This document shows, one piece after another, positions 1-9,185 of a stretch of 64,000 nt of DNA; the first letter of the stretch is position 1; each line of letters opens with the position of its first letter. The stretch comes from Solibacillus sp. FSL R7-0668 (GTDB taxonomy: Bacteria > Bacillota > Bacilli > Bacillales_A > Planococcaceae). The DNA lies in the NCBI RefSeq assembly GCF_038006205.1, contig NZ_JBBOUU010000001.1:2048001-2112000 (forward strand). Direction: 5' to 3'. Under the pieces are notes generated by a model. It was given only the letters and a program-made list of their open reading frames with translations. It was not told where the DNA came from and made no database searches. The position numbers and the translations under genes are program-made.

Positions 1-198
1 GTAAACACATCCTTTTTATATCTTCTTTACTATTATAAAGAAATCCTATTTTTTTACCAATATGACGTTTGTCATTCTTTCGAGACTCTAATTATCATAT
101 AACTGGTATGACATATTGCAGTATAACATAATGACAATGCACATTCACAAGCAATCACATTTTAAATTATAGTAAGAAAGTAAGGGAGCGTGAGCAAG

Positions 199-840
199 AT
201 GCAAATAATTGAAGCATTTGACTATAAAACATTAAAAGAAGAACGCTGGAATGCCATTACACATGGAATCGGGCTATTGCTGAGCATTCCAATCTGTGTA
301 TTACTTATCTTTTACGCTACACAAAATGGCTCTGCTACTCAAATTACTGCCTTTTCCATCTTTGGTGCATCGCTTATTTTGTTATTTTTAATGTCCACAC
401 TTTTACATAGCCTGCCTGAAAAATACAAGTATGTTTTCTCGATTTTAGACCATGCTTCCATTTATATTTTAATCGCAGGCACGTATACGCCATTTTTACT
501 CATTGCCATTGGTGGGGTGTTAGGCATCGTGATGCTTTGTGTCATTTGGACAATCGCCCTATTTGGTGTAGTGTTTAAATTTTTGTTTATTCACCGTTTT
601 GAAAAGTTTTCGTTGGCGCTTTACATCATCATGGGATGGTTGATTATCTTTTTAATCCGTCCGCTTTATAGCTATCTGACATTTGATGGCTTTATGCTAT
701 TACTTGCCGGTGGTGTGTTGTTCACGTTTGGTTCCATTTTTTATATGTGGACTAAGCTACCGTATAATCACGCAATTTGGCATGTATTTGTTATTCTTGG
801 CTGTGGTTGCATGGCTGGCTGTGTGTATTTTTATTTATAG
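199..840 (+). CDS. Hemolysin III / YplQ family membrane protein
   Basis: Integral membrane protein of the HlyIII/PAQR-like family, about 213 residues with seven predicted hydrophobic helices. The family hallmarks are visible: an early ERWNAITHGIG segment, HSLPEKYKYVFSILDHASIY in the middle (His and Asp probably bind metal) and a late NHAIWHVFVILG segment. B. subtilis homologues are annotated as haemolysin III, but their physiological role is poorly defined. A GTG at 190 lies only 1-2 bases after the AAGGGAG ribosome binding site. The ATG at 199 is about 10 bases away, so I prefer it. The gene is monocistronic and ends in a strong bidirectional terminator. Confidence 0.85.
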   Translation: MQIIEAFDYKTLKEERWNAITHGIGLLLSIPICVLLIFYATQNGSATQITAFSIFGASLILLFLMSTLLHSLPEKYKYVFSILDHASIYILIAGTYTPFLLIAIGGVLGIVMLCVIWTIALFGVVFKFLFIHRFEKFSLALYIIMGWLIIFLIRPLYSYLTFDGFMLLLAGGVLFTFGSIFYMWTKLPYNHAIWHVFVILGCGCMAGCVYFYL

Positions 841-881
841 AAAAAAGGACGATTTCTCAAAATGGAGAAGTCGTCCTTTTT
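841..881. terminator. Bidirectional terminator
   Basis: A 17-bp near-perfect inverted repeat (AAAAAGGACGA...TCGTCCTTTTT) has an A-rich left arm and a T-rich right arm. It lies between the convergent hemolysin III-like gene and the dehydrogenase gene and can serve both. Confidence 0.85.
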
Positions 882-884
882 CAA

Positions 885-1934
885 TTATATACGGGCTAAA
901 ATCGCCTTAACTACCTCATCCATCGTAGCTGTACCACCGATATCACCCGTTTTTATACCCGCTTCAAGCGTCGCTTCAATCGCTGCCATTACCTGTTCCC
1001 CTGCTTCAGGATGCCCTAAAAAATCTAGCATCATTTTCCCTGTCCAAATTTGTCCGATTGGGTTGGCAATGCCTTTACCAGCAATATCTGGTGCAGAACC
1101 GTGCACAGGCTCAAACATGGAAGGGTATTCGCGTTCAATATTTAAGTTTGCGGCTGGTGCAATACCAATACTGCCCATAATCGCTCCACCAAGATCCGTT
1201 AAAATATCACCAAATAAATTCGATGCTACAATGACATCAAATGCTTGTGGCTTCATTACGAAAAAGGCTGCGAGTGCGTCGATATGATTAACTGCTGTGT
1301 CGATTTCAGGATAATCTTGTTTCACTTCAGCAAACACCTCATCCCAAAATGGCATGGAGTAAGTTAACCCATTTGATTTTGTCGCACTTGTTACATGACC
1401 GCGTGAATGCTTTGCTAACTCGAACGCATAACGCATCACACGTTCAGTTGCCTTGCGCGTGAAAACGGCATTTTGCATCGCAATTTCATCTTGCCCTGCA
1501 TGAATACGCCCACCTGATTCCGAATATTCGCCCTCTGAATTTTCTCGAACAACCATAATATCAAAATTGTTCGGATTTTTTAACGGTGAATCTAAACCTT
1601 TTAATAATTTCGCAGGTCGTACATTAATCGCTTGCTTCATTTCGCGACGAATTTTAATCAGTAAACCCCATAGTGAAACATGGTCTGGCACTATATCTGG
1701 CATGCCCACCGCGCCTAAGAAAATTTGATCGTACTGTTTTAAAGTTTCTATGCCATCTGCTGGCATCATTTCACCATGTTCCAAGTAATATTCGCAACCC
1801 CATGGAAAATACGTCCATTCAAATTGAAAAGTACCCTCTTTTTTTGCAATTTTATCTAAAACTTTAATAGCCGAGGGAACTACTTCCACCCCAATACCAT
1901 CTCCTGGTATAACAGCAATTTTGTATGTTTGCAT
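885..1934 (-). CDS. Tartrate/isopropylmalate-type dehydrogenase (YcsA-like)
   Basis: NAD-dependent beta-hydroxyacid oxidative decarboxylase of the isocitrate/isopropylmalate dehydrogenase superfamily, closest in pattern to tartrate dehydrogenase YcsA/TtuC. It opens with the nucleotide-binding IAVIPGDGIG, has the substrate-site arginines around LLIKIRREMKQAINVRP, a VVRENSEGEYS loop, the metal-binding aspartates in NLFGDILTDLGG, and FEPVHGSAPDIAGKGIANP near the end. A true leuB is less likely: the WGLLIKIRRE segment fits the tartrate/D-malate subgroup, and leuD sits 63 kb away. The upstream ATG at 1943 abuts the AAGGG site, while the ATG at 1934 is correctly spaced, so I use the latter (about 349 residues). 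Confidence 0.85.
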   Translation of the reverse strand: MQTYKIAVIPGDGIGVEVVPSAIKVLDKIAKKEGTFQFEWTYFPWGCEYYLEHGEMMPADGIETLKQYDQIFLGAVGMPDIVPDHVSLWGLLIKIRREMKQAINVRPAKLLKGLDSPLKNPNNFDIMVVRENSEGEYSESGGRIHAGQDEIAMQNAVFTRKATERVMRYAFELAKHSRGHVTSATKSNGLTYSMPFWDEVFAEVKQDYPEIDTAVNHIDALAAFFVMKPQAFDVIVASNLFGDILTDLGGAIMGSIGIAPAANLNIEREYPSMFEPVHGSAPDIAGKGIANPIGQIWTGKMMLDFLGHPEAGEQVMAAIEATLEAGIKTGDIGGTATMDEVVKAILARI

Positions 1935-2045
1935 CTCATTCATCCCTTACTTATGTATGTTGAAAGATTTTTTACTTACTATAATCCTATTTTTACAAAA
2001 TTGGTAGTTACTTTTGAAGTTTCTTTTACTAAGACCCGTCGATAA

Positions 2046-2135
2046 TTTGAAGAAGATGATGGCACATATATTAATCGCCATTGGTACTATTTACACGGTG
2101 ATGCCAAGCTAGAAATGATACAAAATGGGCTATAA
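2046..2135 (+). pseudogene. Possible 3' remnant of a decayed gene
   Basis: The gap 1935-2347 has no intact gene. In one frame it encodes a protein-like tail (DGTYINRHWYYLHGDAKLEM at its core) bounded upstream by a stop and ending in TAA. About 65 bases later comes a terminator hairpin in the same orientation. A coding tail plus an orphan terminator suggests a deleted gene. The family is not recognisable and the match could be chance. Confidence 0.25.
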
Positions 2136-2201
2136 TAATATTTAGCACGATCAACTTAAAATGTTCAAAATTATTTCTATATTATATTTTTCCTATAATA
2201 G

Positions 2202-2242
2202 CTCTTTAATTCCTAATACTTAGTGAATTAAGGAGTTTTTTC
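2202..2242 (+). terminator. Orphan rho-independent terminator
   Basis: Stem CTCTTTAATTC / GAATTAAGGAG (one G-T pair) with a 12-base loop, followed by six T residues. No intact gene lies upstream on this strand, only the short coding remnant just before it. Confidence 0.6.
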
Positions 2243-2305
2243 ATATACAGATTCCTTTTATAATTTCATACCTAGTTAATTATCGGAAAATAATCCCTGG
2301 TAATA

Positions 2306-2314
2306 TGCTATAAT
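2306..2314 (+). promoter_or_regulatory. Extended -10 promoter of the BMP-lipoprotein/MCP operon
   Basis: TGCTATAAT is a perfect extended -10 (TGnTATAAT) 33 bases before the GTG start. No good -35 is visible, as is usual for extended -10 promoters. An AAAGGAGT ribosome binding site follows at 2333-2340. Confidence 0.6.
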
Positions 2315-2347
2315 TTTACATTATTAATTACTAAAGGAGTAGTTTTT

Positions 2348-3322
2348 GTGAAGAAATTAGTACGAATGTTCGTTTGCATTGGAATAATTGCAACATTAGC
2401 TGGTTGTAATGACGCAAATAATTCATTAGAGGAGAAGCTCATCGAAGCCGAAGCGTCACAGTTTAGTGTTGGTGTTCTTTTGCCTGATATCGGACTTGGA
2501 GACCAATCGTTCAACGACTTAGCAGTAAATGGTTTAGTTAACGCGCGTGATGACTTAAACATTCTCTGGTCGTATCGCGAAGCAACAACAAATGACATTA
2601 TTGAAGAGCAATTGCAGGCATTAATCGAAGAAAAACATGATCTCATCATTGGTGTTGGTTATACATCACAGGAGGCTTTGGAGAAATTAGCGGTTGAAAA
2701 TCCAGAGCAGCAGTTCGTTATTGTTGATTCTGCAAGCGAAGTGGAAAACATTGACGGTATTATGTTTAAAGAGGATGAAGGTAGTTATTTAGCAGGTGTT
2801 GTTGCAGGAAGAACTTCGAAAACAGGCGTAATTGGATTTGTTGGTGGCTTTGAAGATCCGATTATCTTAAAATTTTTAGAAGGCTTTGAGCAAGGGGCAA
2901 AATCCGTAAATCCTGACATCCAAGTGCTCGTTGAATATGCAAACACGTATTCAGACGATAAGCTCGGAGCAAGCATTGCAAGTAATATGATTGCCGAACA
3001 GGCCGATGTCTTATACGCAGCAGCTGGCTACACAGGTGTGGGGCTACTACAAGAAGCTCAGCGTAAAGGTGTTTATGCAATCGGTGTTGATATAGACCAA
3101 TACTTCTATGCAGAAAAAGCGGTTATTACGTCGATGACAAAAAATATTGATGTAGCGGTATTTGATTATGTTAAAAATTATATCGACAAGAAGCCTACTT
3201 CACAGCTGAACCTAGAATTCGGAATTGCGGAGGATGGTGTCGATCTTGCGCCTATTCGTATCGTTGAAGACGCAATCGATCTTGAACAAGAAGTTGAAAA
3301 AATTAAAAATGACTTGAAATAA
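2348..3322 (+). CDS. BMP-family substrate-binding lipoprotein
   Basis: Lipoprotein of the basic membrane protein (BMP/Med, PF02608-type) periplasmic-binding fold, 324 residues from a GTG start. A lipobox (LAGC) follows the N-terminal hydrophobic stretch. GVLLPDIGLGDQSFNDLAVN and DLIIGVGYTSQEALEKLA are typical of the family, which binds nucleosides in purine ABC importers; Med of B. subtilis is a transcription-related relative. No permease or ATPase gene is adjacent. Instead a chemoreceptor gene starts 15 bases later, so an extracellular ligand sensor that presents its ligand to the receptor is plausible. That role is inference; the fold assignment is secure. Confidence 0.85.
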   Translation: MKKLVRMFVCIGIIATLAGCNDANNSLEEKLIEAEASQFSVGVLLPDIGLGDQSFNDLAVNGLVNARDDLNILWSYREATTNDIIEEQLQALIEEKHDLIIGVGYTSQEALEKLAVENPEQQFVIVDSASEVENIDGIMFKEDEGSYLAGVVAGRTSKTGVIGFVGGFEDPIILKFLEGFEQGAKSVNPDIQVLVEYANTYSDDKLGASIASNMIAEQADVLYAAAGYTGVGLLQEAQRKGVYAIGVDIDQYFYAEKAVITSMTKNIDVAVFDYVKNYIDKKPTSQLNLEFGIAEDGVDLAPIRIVEDAIDLEQEVEKIKNDLK

Positions 3323-3337
3323 TATAGGAGTGAGATA

Positions 3338-5011
3338 ATGTCCATCAGTAAAAAATTATTAGTGAACTCGCTGACAATTATCGTATTAGCCGTGTCATTA
3401 ATAGGTGTCGTTATTTTTAGTATGCTTAATGTCCAATCATCTAGCAATAATGTCATGCCAAAATTTATTGCGATTTCTGAAGTAAAATCCGATTACTTAC
3501 AAGTTCAAAATATTTTAAATAATTATGCGAATAGTATTAGTGTGGCACAGCCTCAGAGTGTCACAGTTGACGCACAGCTCGCAACAGAAAAATATTTTGC
3601 ACATATTGACGAAAATATTGCCATTATTGAAGCGAGTATCTCTACTTCCCTGGAACAAGAAACGCTTGATGCCTTTTTAAATGAGCATGTGAAAATTCAG
3701 GACTTAGCGATTGCTGGAATTACAGCCAAAGAAGCAACAATTGTTCGCACACAAGCAGCTCGTATTATTGGCGCATTAAATGATATACATAAACTCGAGC
3801 TTTTCGTCAATACAGAATATAATTACAGCCAAGAGCAATTAGCAAGTGATCTAAAATTAGTCATTACCTTTGCGTTGATTGGTATTTTAATCATTGCCGT
3901 TGTTGGTGGTATCTTCACGATTTTGACAACACGGAAAATCACAACCCCTCTTCGCGAATTATCAAATCGTGCAGAGCTAATCGCGGATGGGCAGTTATCA
4001 GTTGACCCGATTTCCTATCATACAAATGATGAAATCGGTGCACTGAATGCTTCCTTCACAAAAATGGCCGCGCAGTTAAAAGATTTACTTTCTTCGATTC
4101 AACAAGTAAGTGATCAAGTTCAGGTTTATTCGAATGAATTAATGGAGGAAAACCGTACGCTTGAGCAAATTAGTATTCAAGTAACGGATTCTACATCTGT
4201 TTTATCAAAAGGGACATTAACAATTGCTAGTTCTTTAGGTGAAACGGTAGAGCTCGTTGAGAAAATGGATCATAATTTCACCATTACCGAAGAACGCTCA
4301 GCTCACTCCGTTCAACGTAGTGCCGAGGCGTCTAATGCCATTGCCAATAGCCAGCAAGCTATCGCAGTACAGCAAGATTTAATTCGAGAAAATATCGAAA
4401 CAACGAATACCATTCATAATGCCTCTGTAAAGTTCTTAGAGCATACGAGTCAAATTGAAATGATGGCCAAAGCGGTGTCAGACATTGCGGATCAAACTAA
4501 TTTACTCGCATTAAACGCCTCGATTGAAGCAGCGCGTGCGGGTGAACATGGGAAAGGTTTCGCAGTTGTTGCTGAAGAAGTTCGCAAATTAGCCGAGCAA
4601 TCCAATGCCTCAACAACTGAAATCTTTGAGATTGTGCAGTCGATTAAAGGTGGCATTAACGATATGACGGAATCAGTCAAAGTCGGTGTTACGATTGCCG
4701 ATAAGCAGCAATCCTCTATGCAGCAAACAACGGAAGCGTTCACTTTAATTGAACGTGAAGTACAGGCGATTATGGAGGAGATTTCAGTTGTTGCCAACAA
4801 TATGATCACTTCACGCAACGTTGGCTCTCAAGTTTTAGAAAACGTTGAAGGCATTAGCGCGTTCGTGGAAGAAACAGCAGCAGAAAGTAAGGAAATTTCG
4901 AACTCTGCCGATATCCAATTACAATCGATTTCAAACGTGGTCACGAAAGCAAAACAGCTTCAAGAGCTGGCCAATAGCTTAAATGATTCTGTGAAGCGAT
5001 TTAAAATGTAA
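3338..5011 (+). CDS. Methyl-accepting chemotaxis protein
   Basis: Transmembrane chemoreceptor of 557 residues. A TM helix near residues 8-30, a four-helix-bundle-type extracellular sensor of about 140 residues, a second TM near 172-194, a HAMP domain, and a C-terminal signalling domain with the hairpin tip [20 protein letters not shown] and the conserved [17 protein letters not shown] that contacts CheA/CheW. No CheW-binding pentapeptide tail is evident. It is co-transcribed with the preceding BMP lipoprotein (15-base gap), which probably shares its function. A terminator follows immediately. Confidence 0.92.
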   Translation: MSISKKLLVNSLTIIVLAVSLIGVVIFSMLNVQSSSNNVMPKFIAISEVKSDYLQVQNILNNYANSISVAQPQSVTVDAQLATEKYFAHIDENIAIIEASISTSLEQETLDAFLNEHVKIQDLAIAGITAKEATIVRTQAARIIGALNDIHKLELFVNTEYNYSQEQLASDLKLVITFALIGILIIAVVGGIFTILTTRKITTPLRELSNRAELIADGQLSVDPISYHTNDEIGALNASFTKMAAQLKDLLSSIQQVSDQVQVYSNELMEENRTLEQISIQVTDSTSVLSKGTLTIASSLGETVELVEKMDHNFTITEERSAHSVQRSAEASNAIANSQQAIAVQQDLIRENIETTNTIHNASVKFLEHTSQIEMMAKAVSDIADQTNLLALNASIEAARAGEHGKGFAVVAEEVRKLAEQSNASTTEIFEIVQSIKGGINDMTESVKVGVTIADKQQSSMQQTTEAFTLIEREVQAIMEEISVVANNMITSRNVGSQVLENVEGISAFVEETAAESKEISNSADIQLQSISNVVTKAKQLQELANSLNDSVKRFKM

Positions 5012-5016
5012 TATGA

Positions 5017-5050
5017 AAAGGTGTGCTGATATAAAAACAGCACACCTTTC
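5017..5050. terminator. Bidirectional terminator
   Basis: Perfect stem AAAAGGTGTGCTG / CAGCACACCTTT with an 8-base loop between the convergent chemoreceptor and dfrA. A tract on the left and T-rich stretch on the right. Confidence 0.85.
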
Positions 5051-5521
5051 TTATTTTTCAAATATGCAATAACGGAATGAATAGCCGTTTCCAGAATCGA
5101 TCGCTTCTTGGCTAGATGTTAAGCGCCAAGCATCGTAGCGTGGAAAATAAGTATCCCCTTTGAATTCATGATCGATTAACGTAATGTACAATTTTTCGGC
5201 TATGGACATTGCCTGCTCAAAAATTTGTGCGCCGCCAATGATCATAATTTCAGGTACATCTTGCACTAACTGCAGCGCGACATTTAAGCTGGCTACTGTT
5301 TCAATCCCTTCAGCAGCATAATTTTCATTTCGTGTAATGACGATATTGCGACGCCCTGGTAATGGACGACCGATTGACTCAAATGTTTTACGCCCCATAA
5401 TGATTGGCTTGCCCATTGTCATCTCTTTAAAATACTGTAAATCACCAGGTAAATGCCACGGCATCCCATTTTCATAGCCGATGACATAGTTTTTATCATG
5501 TGCGACGATTAATGAAATCAT
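5051..5521 (-). CDS. dfrA: Dihydrofolate reductase
   Basis: NADPH-dependent reduction of dihydrofolate to tetrahydrofolate; 156 residues, the usual chromosomal length. Motifs in order: VAHDKNYVIGYENGMPWHLPGDL (substrate/cofactor loop with Trp and the acidic catalytic Asp), IIMGRKTFESIGRPLPGR (NADPH binding) and IMIIGGAQIFEQAM. The ATG follows GGAGGAGAAGC. It lies 13 bases after thyA in the same direction, as in B. subtilis thyB-dfrA, coupling dTMP synthesis to folate recycling. Confidence 0.95.
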   Translation of the reverse strand: MISLIVAHDKNYVIGYENGMPWHLPGDLQYFKEMTMGKPIIMGRKTFESIGRPLPGRRNIVITRNENYAAEGIETVASLNVALQLVQDVPEIMIIGGAQIFEQAMSIAEKLYITLIDHEFKGDTYFPRYDAWRLTSSQEAIDSGNGYSFRYCIFEK

Positions 5522-5534
5522 TGCTTCTCCTCCT

Positions 5535-6515
5535 CTATACAGCTATTGGTGCTTTAATTGATGGATGTGGGTCATATCCTTCAATTGTTAAATCTTCCAT
5601 CTCGATATCAAAAATTGATGTCTTTTCTGGATTAATTTTTAATGTTGGGAGGTTTCGTGGCTGACGCGATAATTGTTCTTTAACTTGTTCAATATGATTC
5701 AAATAAATATGTGCATCACTAATACTGTAAACAAACTCTCCAACCTCTAAATTACATTCTCTCGCGACTAAATGTGTTAAGAGTGAATATGAAGGTATAT
5801 TAAAATTTGCCCCAAGAAATGAATCAGAACTGCGTTGCAAGAGATGACAACTTAACTTACCATTCGCTACATAGAATTGGAATAATACATGACAAGGCGG
5901 TAAAGCCGCTTTACTTCCTTTTGCTCCAGCATTTACAACATCTTCTGGATTCCATGCATTAACTATTAAACGTCGAGAATCTGGATTAGTTTTAATTTGC
6001 TGTATTACATCGACTAATTGATCAATCCATTCGCCTGTTGACGTTGTCCAATTACGCCACTGCTTACCATATACATTGCCTAATTCCCCATATTTTATTG
6101 CAAAATCATCATCTGATAGTATACGCTCACAAAAGAGTTTTAATTCTTTTTGATATAATTCATTAAATTCTTCATCTACTAAGCAACGACGACCGAAATC
6201 TGTCATATCTGGACCTTGGTAATCATCCGATTCTATCCACTTTTTAAATGCCCATTCGTTCCATATATTATTATTATGTTGAAGTAAATAACGAATATTT
6301 GTATCTCCTTTAATAAACCATAATAATTCACTGGCAATTAAACGAAACGGTGTACGCTTTGTCGTAAATAAAGGAAACCCTTTTGACAAATCAAAACGCA
6401 TTTGATAACCAAAGACACTAATTGTACCAGTTCCTGTACGATCTTCCTTCTTCACACCATTATCTAAAATATGCTGTAAAAAATCTAAATACTTTTGCTC
6501 TGACTCATTTATCAT
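5535..6515 (-). CDS. thyA: Thymidylate synthase, complete (probably acquired copy)
   Basis: Converts dUMP and methylene-tetrahydrofolate to dTMP and dihydrofolate. 326 residues, the longer Lactobacillus/Staphylococcus-type form rather than the 264-residue E. coli type. Visible sites: [11 protein letters not shown] phosphate loop, [11 protein letters not shown], catalytic Cys208 in [13 protein letters not shown], and [17 protein letters not shown] different, diverged thyA start survives at 10840-10983, the far side of the island, in the same orientation. This complete copy therefore seems to have replaced the resident gene. Start supported by GGAGGTGAAGT and a TATAAT just upstream (6535-6540). 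Confidence 0.95.
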   Translation of the reverse strand: MINESEQKYLDFLQHILDNGVKKEDRTGTGTISVFGYQMRFDLSKGFPLFTTKRTPFRLIASELLWFIKGDTNIRYLLQHNNNIWNEWAFKKWIESDDYQGPDMTDFGRRCLVDEEFNELYQKELKLFCERILSDDDFAIKYGELGNVYGKQWRNWTTSTGEWIDQLVDVIQQIKTNPDSRRLIVNAWNPEDVVNAGAKGSKAALPPCHVLFQFYVANGKLSCHLLQRSSDSFLGANFNIPSYSLLTHLVARECNLEVGEFVYSISDAHIYLNHIEQVKEQLSRQPRNLPTLKINPEKTSIFDIEMEDLTIEGYDPHPSIKAPIAV

Positions 6516-6534
6516 TATACTTCACCTCCGTTTC

Positions 6535-6540
6535 ATTATA
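6535..6540 (-). promoter_or_regulatory. -10 element of thyA-dfrA
   Basis: A consensus TATAAT read on the minus strand, 20 bases before the thyA ATG. The corresponding -35 is poor. Confidence 0.4.
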
Positions 6541-6658
6541 GCGGAAAATATAATTTTTTGTAGAACAACATTATATTTTTTTAAGTGTATTCCTCATTCA
6601 ATTAACATAAAGATTCCTTTAAATAAATTAGCCCCTAGTTTTAAATTTGAAAATAACC

Positions 6659-8779
6659 TTAATACCTTGATTTCAAAATCACTTTTTCTGGATATCCACT
6701 AAAAATATAAAATAAAGATTCAGGAATATACCCTTTACTACTTAAAACACTTTGAAGATATTTTTTCATCCCATCCTTCTCTGCAATTTCTAATAAATAC
6801 TCAATTGTTTTATTATGTATCTCATTTCTGTTAATTCCTGATTCAGTAACCTTTTCGAAATATTGTTCGTATGGTGTTTTTCCATCCTTATTTTTGGTTA
6901 TAAACCACTTTTCTAATTTATTTGTCGAAGTCAATATTTCGGAAAAAACATTGGCATTAATTATGCGCATCCACGCTTCTGATAAATCATAACAAAGATG
7001 ATGCCCATCAATTACTTCAGAAATGTAGTAAAAAAACCTTTGAGTCAACATCGCATTTTCTTTAACATTTACTGGTATCAAAGTCCCTAATACGGCTAAC
7101 GCCCCTACTTGTAAGAAACGGTCACTAATTGTAGCTTTGCCAGTCCCTTTAACTGCTACATGACATGCGCTAAGTATTATAATAGGTGGCACCTTTAAAT
7201 TATCTTTAGGAATCCAGTATTCCTCTCCGACCTCTAATCCAGCTTCCCCATGTTCATTATACTTACCATGTGCTGAAACAATAAGAAAATCAATATCTCT
7301 ATATTTATTTATAATTGATTCCAAGACATCAATAGACTCAGCTTCTTCATAATAGACATTAATCCACTTGTTATTATTAAGTTGTTGCTTTACTACCAAC
7401 CATGCAATGTCAGAAATTAACCTAATAGTATCTTTTTTATCTAAACACTCCACGATTAGAACTTTAAATCCCTTACCTCTACCTATGTAATGTTCTTTTA
7501 TCTGTGGCAAATTAGATCCAAGAATTGAATCCAATGGTGTTAACGGTCGATATGTAATAGGTATTAAATTACATATAGGGTCGTCATATCCAGGTAATAT
7601 CGCCAGACCTATTGGGAAATCTGTAAAAGCTATTAACTTTGAAGACGCCATAATAAACTGCCCTAACTCATAATTCGGAAAACATTTCACTAACTCTTTA
7701 CCAATTTTCCGTTGAGTTCTCTTAACATAATTCATATTAATATTTTTTTCATGAAAATGTTTCTCTAACTTTGCTATTTCAAGAAACAATTGTGATGGAA
7801 TTAACTCGCCTTCTAACCAAACACCACCTAAAGAAATTGCTCGTTGTACAGCTAAAAAGTCTATTATTTCCTTCTCCTTTGTTGAATTATAGAAAGTTTT
7901 ATATTCTGGTTTATTAGTTAAATTTATTTTAGGTCTGCCTGGCAAGGTCAATATTAATGCAGTAGGTTGCGTCTTATAATTATTCTGTTTAATGGTTTCA
8001 AAATCTTTTTCAAATTTATTTAAAGTATCACCTAGTTGGCTATATGCATTTGCGATAAATAATGCTTCTTTAGCATGCAACGCTCTTTCAATAGCAGAGT
8101 AACTATTTTGTTTAAATTTCTCTAATAGCGAGTTTAAATCATCCTCACCATATTGATTGTGTAAATATATATTGGGTAAAACGCTTCTCTGTTCTTTATT
8201 GATAAGTTGAACAGACATTCCTTTTAGAGTATCTCTTTTTATCTTAAATTTCTTACAGAAATCTTCTACATCTTCCCTTAAATCATGCCACATTTTTTTT
8301 AAATTATCCGAATCCAATTTTTCTAATGTTTCTATACCTAATTTAGCTGGCACTAAATCATTCAACTCTAAAGCTTCTTTTCTGCAAGTTTCTTCCGTTA
8401 AATATACTGTAGGTGGAAAAGTGGATAAGAGATTTAAATTTCCCTGCGTCTTTTCATTTGTAATAATGAATATATTATGTTGCTGTATACCGTCTCCTAC
8501 TGAAAACAGTTTATCAGGAGCCATTATTAAATCAAAACCGTGTCTAGGTAATTGCAAGCAGTACCACAAAGCATCAACTAAATCTCCCATTACTGGGTTA
8601 AAATCATGTAAGAAACTTGAGACTTCTCTACTTTTATTCGAATCATAAATAATATAGTAATTATATAAAAAATCCGTTACTAAATTCCCTAACTCTAAAG
8701 AATTACTTTTTTCTTCACAGCAGTTTTTGAATTTTTTACCACTACCACAAGAACATCTATCATTTCTGCCTAATTTCAT
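6659..8779 (-). CDS. SEC-C and CHAT caspase-like protease protein
   Basis: 706-residue protein. Residues 1-22 are a SEC-C zinc motif with C9, C11, C20 and C21 (RCSCGSGKKFKNCC). Residues about 30-430 are unassigned alpha/beta and helical sequence. The C-terminal part has the CHAT protease signature: His504 in FLIVSAHGKYNEHGEAGLEV and Cys539 in PPIIILSACHVAVKGTG, the expected His/Cys dyad, followed by the DRFLQVGALAVLGTLIPV strand-helix. CHAT enzymes act in bacterial conflict systems (gasdermin-activating proteases, TPR-CHAT of type III-E). SEC-C usually anchors or binds a partner. Strong ribosome binding site (AGGAGG) and its own promoter. Sits in the thyA-linked island. A defence role is inference. 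Confidence 0.85.
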   Translation of the reverse strand: MKLGRNDRCSCGSGKKFKNCCEEKSNSLELGNLVTDFLYNYYIIYDSNKSREVSSFLHDFNPVMGDLVDALWYCLQLPRHGFDLIMAPDKLFSVGDGIQQHNIFIITNEKTQGNLNLLSTFPPTVYLTEETCRKEALELNDLVPAKLGIETLEKLDSDNLKKMWHDLREDVEDFCKKFKIKRDTLKGMSVQLINKEQRSVLPNIYLHNQYGEDDLNSLLEKFKQNSYSAIERALHAKEALFIANAYSQLGDTLNKFEKDFETIKQNNYKTQPTALILTLPGRPKINLTNKPEYKTFYNSTKEKEIIDFLAVQRAISLGGVWLEGELIPSQLFLEIAKLEKHFHEKNINMNYVKRTQRKIGKELVKCFPNYELGQFIMASSKLIAFTDFPIGLAILPGYDDPICNLIPITYRPLTPLDSILGSNLPQIKEHYIGRGKGFKVLIVECLDKKDTIRLISDIAWLVVKQQLNNNKWINVYYEEAESIDVLESIINKYRDIDFLIVSAHGKYNEHGEAGLEVGEEYWIPKDNLKVPPIIILSACHVAVKGTGKATISDRFLQVGALAVLGTLIPVNVKENAMLTQRFFYYISEVIDGHHLCYDLSEAWMRIINANVFSEILTSTNKLEKWFITKNKDGKTPYEQYFEKVTESGINRNEIHNKTIEYLLEIAEKDGMKKYLQSVLSSKGYIPESLFYIFSGYPEKVILKSRY

Positions 8780-8805
8780 TAAATTTCCTCCTAAGATTTT
8801 GCCAC

Positions 8806-8833
8806 ATTTTATAGCAATTTAAGAAGTTGTCAA
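8806..8833 (-). promoter_or_regulatory. Promoter of the SEC-C/CHAT gene
   Basis: On the minus strand TTGACA (8828-8833), a 16-base spacer and TAAAAT (8806-8811), 27 bases before the ATG. It lies just after the stop of the decayed gene upstream. Confidence 0.6.
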
Positions 8834-8843
8834 TTTCCTATTT

Positions 8844-9180
8844 TTACGAATTTATTTGACGTTGCAAAGCTTCTTTCGCTAATTGTAATTTCCTTGTTGC
8901 ATCTACATACTTAACAAACCATCTTGCTGCTTCTTCTTTGGATAATGCTAGCTGACTCTCTAACTGTTGAATTTTGTCTTCTTCCGTCATCACAATTGTA
9001 AATGGCTCTATTTTTATATTTTTCTTTTCTACGAGCTATAATAACTTTTCAGGCGCCTCGTTCACCCATTCAACTCGTTCTATTTTCTTAAACGTATTTC
9101 TTCCTGTAGCATTTTGCTTTTCTAGCGATTTCAGACCATCCTGCAAGCCTCACAGAAGGTTTTGAATATTTTTCTACGTA
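8844..9180 (-). pseudogene. Decayed gene of unknown family
   Basis: Minus-strand reading gives a protein-like sequence interrupted by stops. A segment containing RNTFKKIERVEWVNEAPEKL meets TAG at 9036-9038, then reopens in the same frame. It includes a 48-codon ORF starting at ATG 8990 (MTEEDKIQQLESQLALSKEE at its start, coiled-coil-like, rich in K/E/A) and ends at TAA 8844. Another in-frame stop lies near 9148. I cannot name the family. The continuity of sense across the stops suggests a broken gene within the island. Confidence 0.45.
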
Positions 9181-9185
9181 TTAGA

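Noticed and set aside
862..1287. Long plus-strand ORF opposite the dehydrogenase
   Set aside because: Mirror of a well-conserved enzyme on the other strand; composition (S/A/I-rich) is that of an antisense shadow.
885..1934. leuB assignment for the dehydrogenase
   Set aside because: The substrate region fits tartrate/D-malate-type enzymes and it is not in a leu operon (leuD is at the other end of the window).
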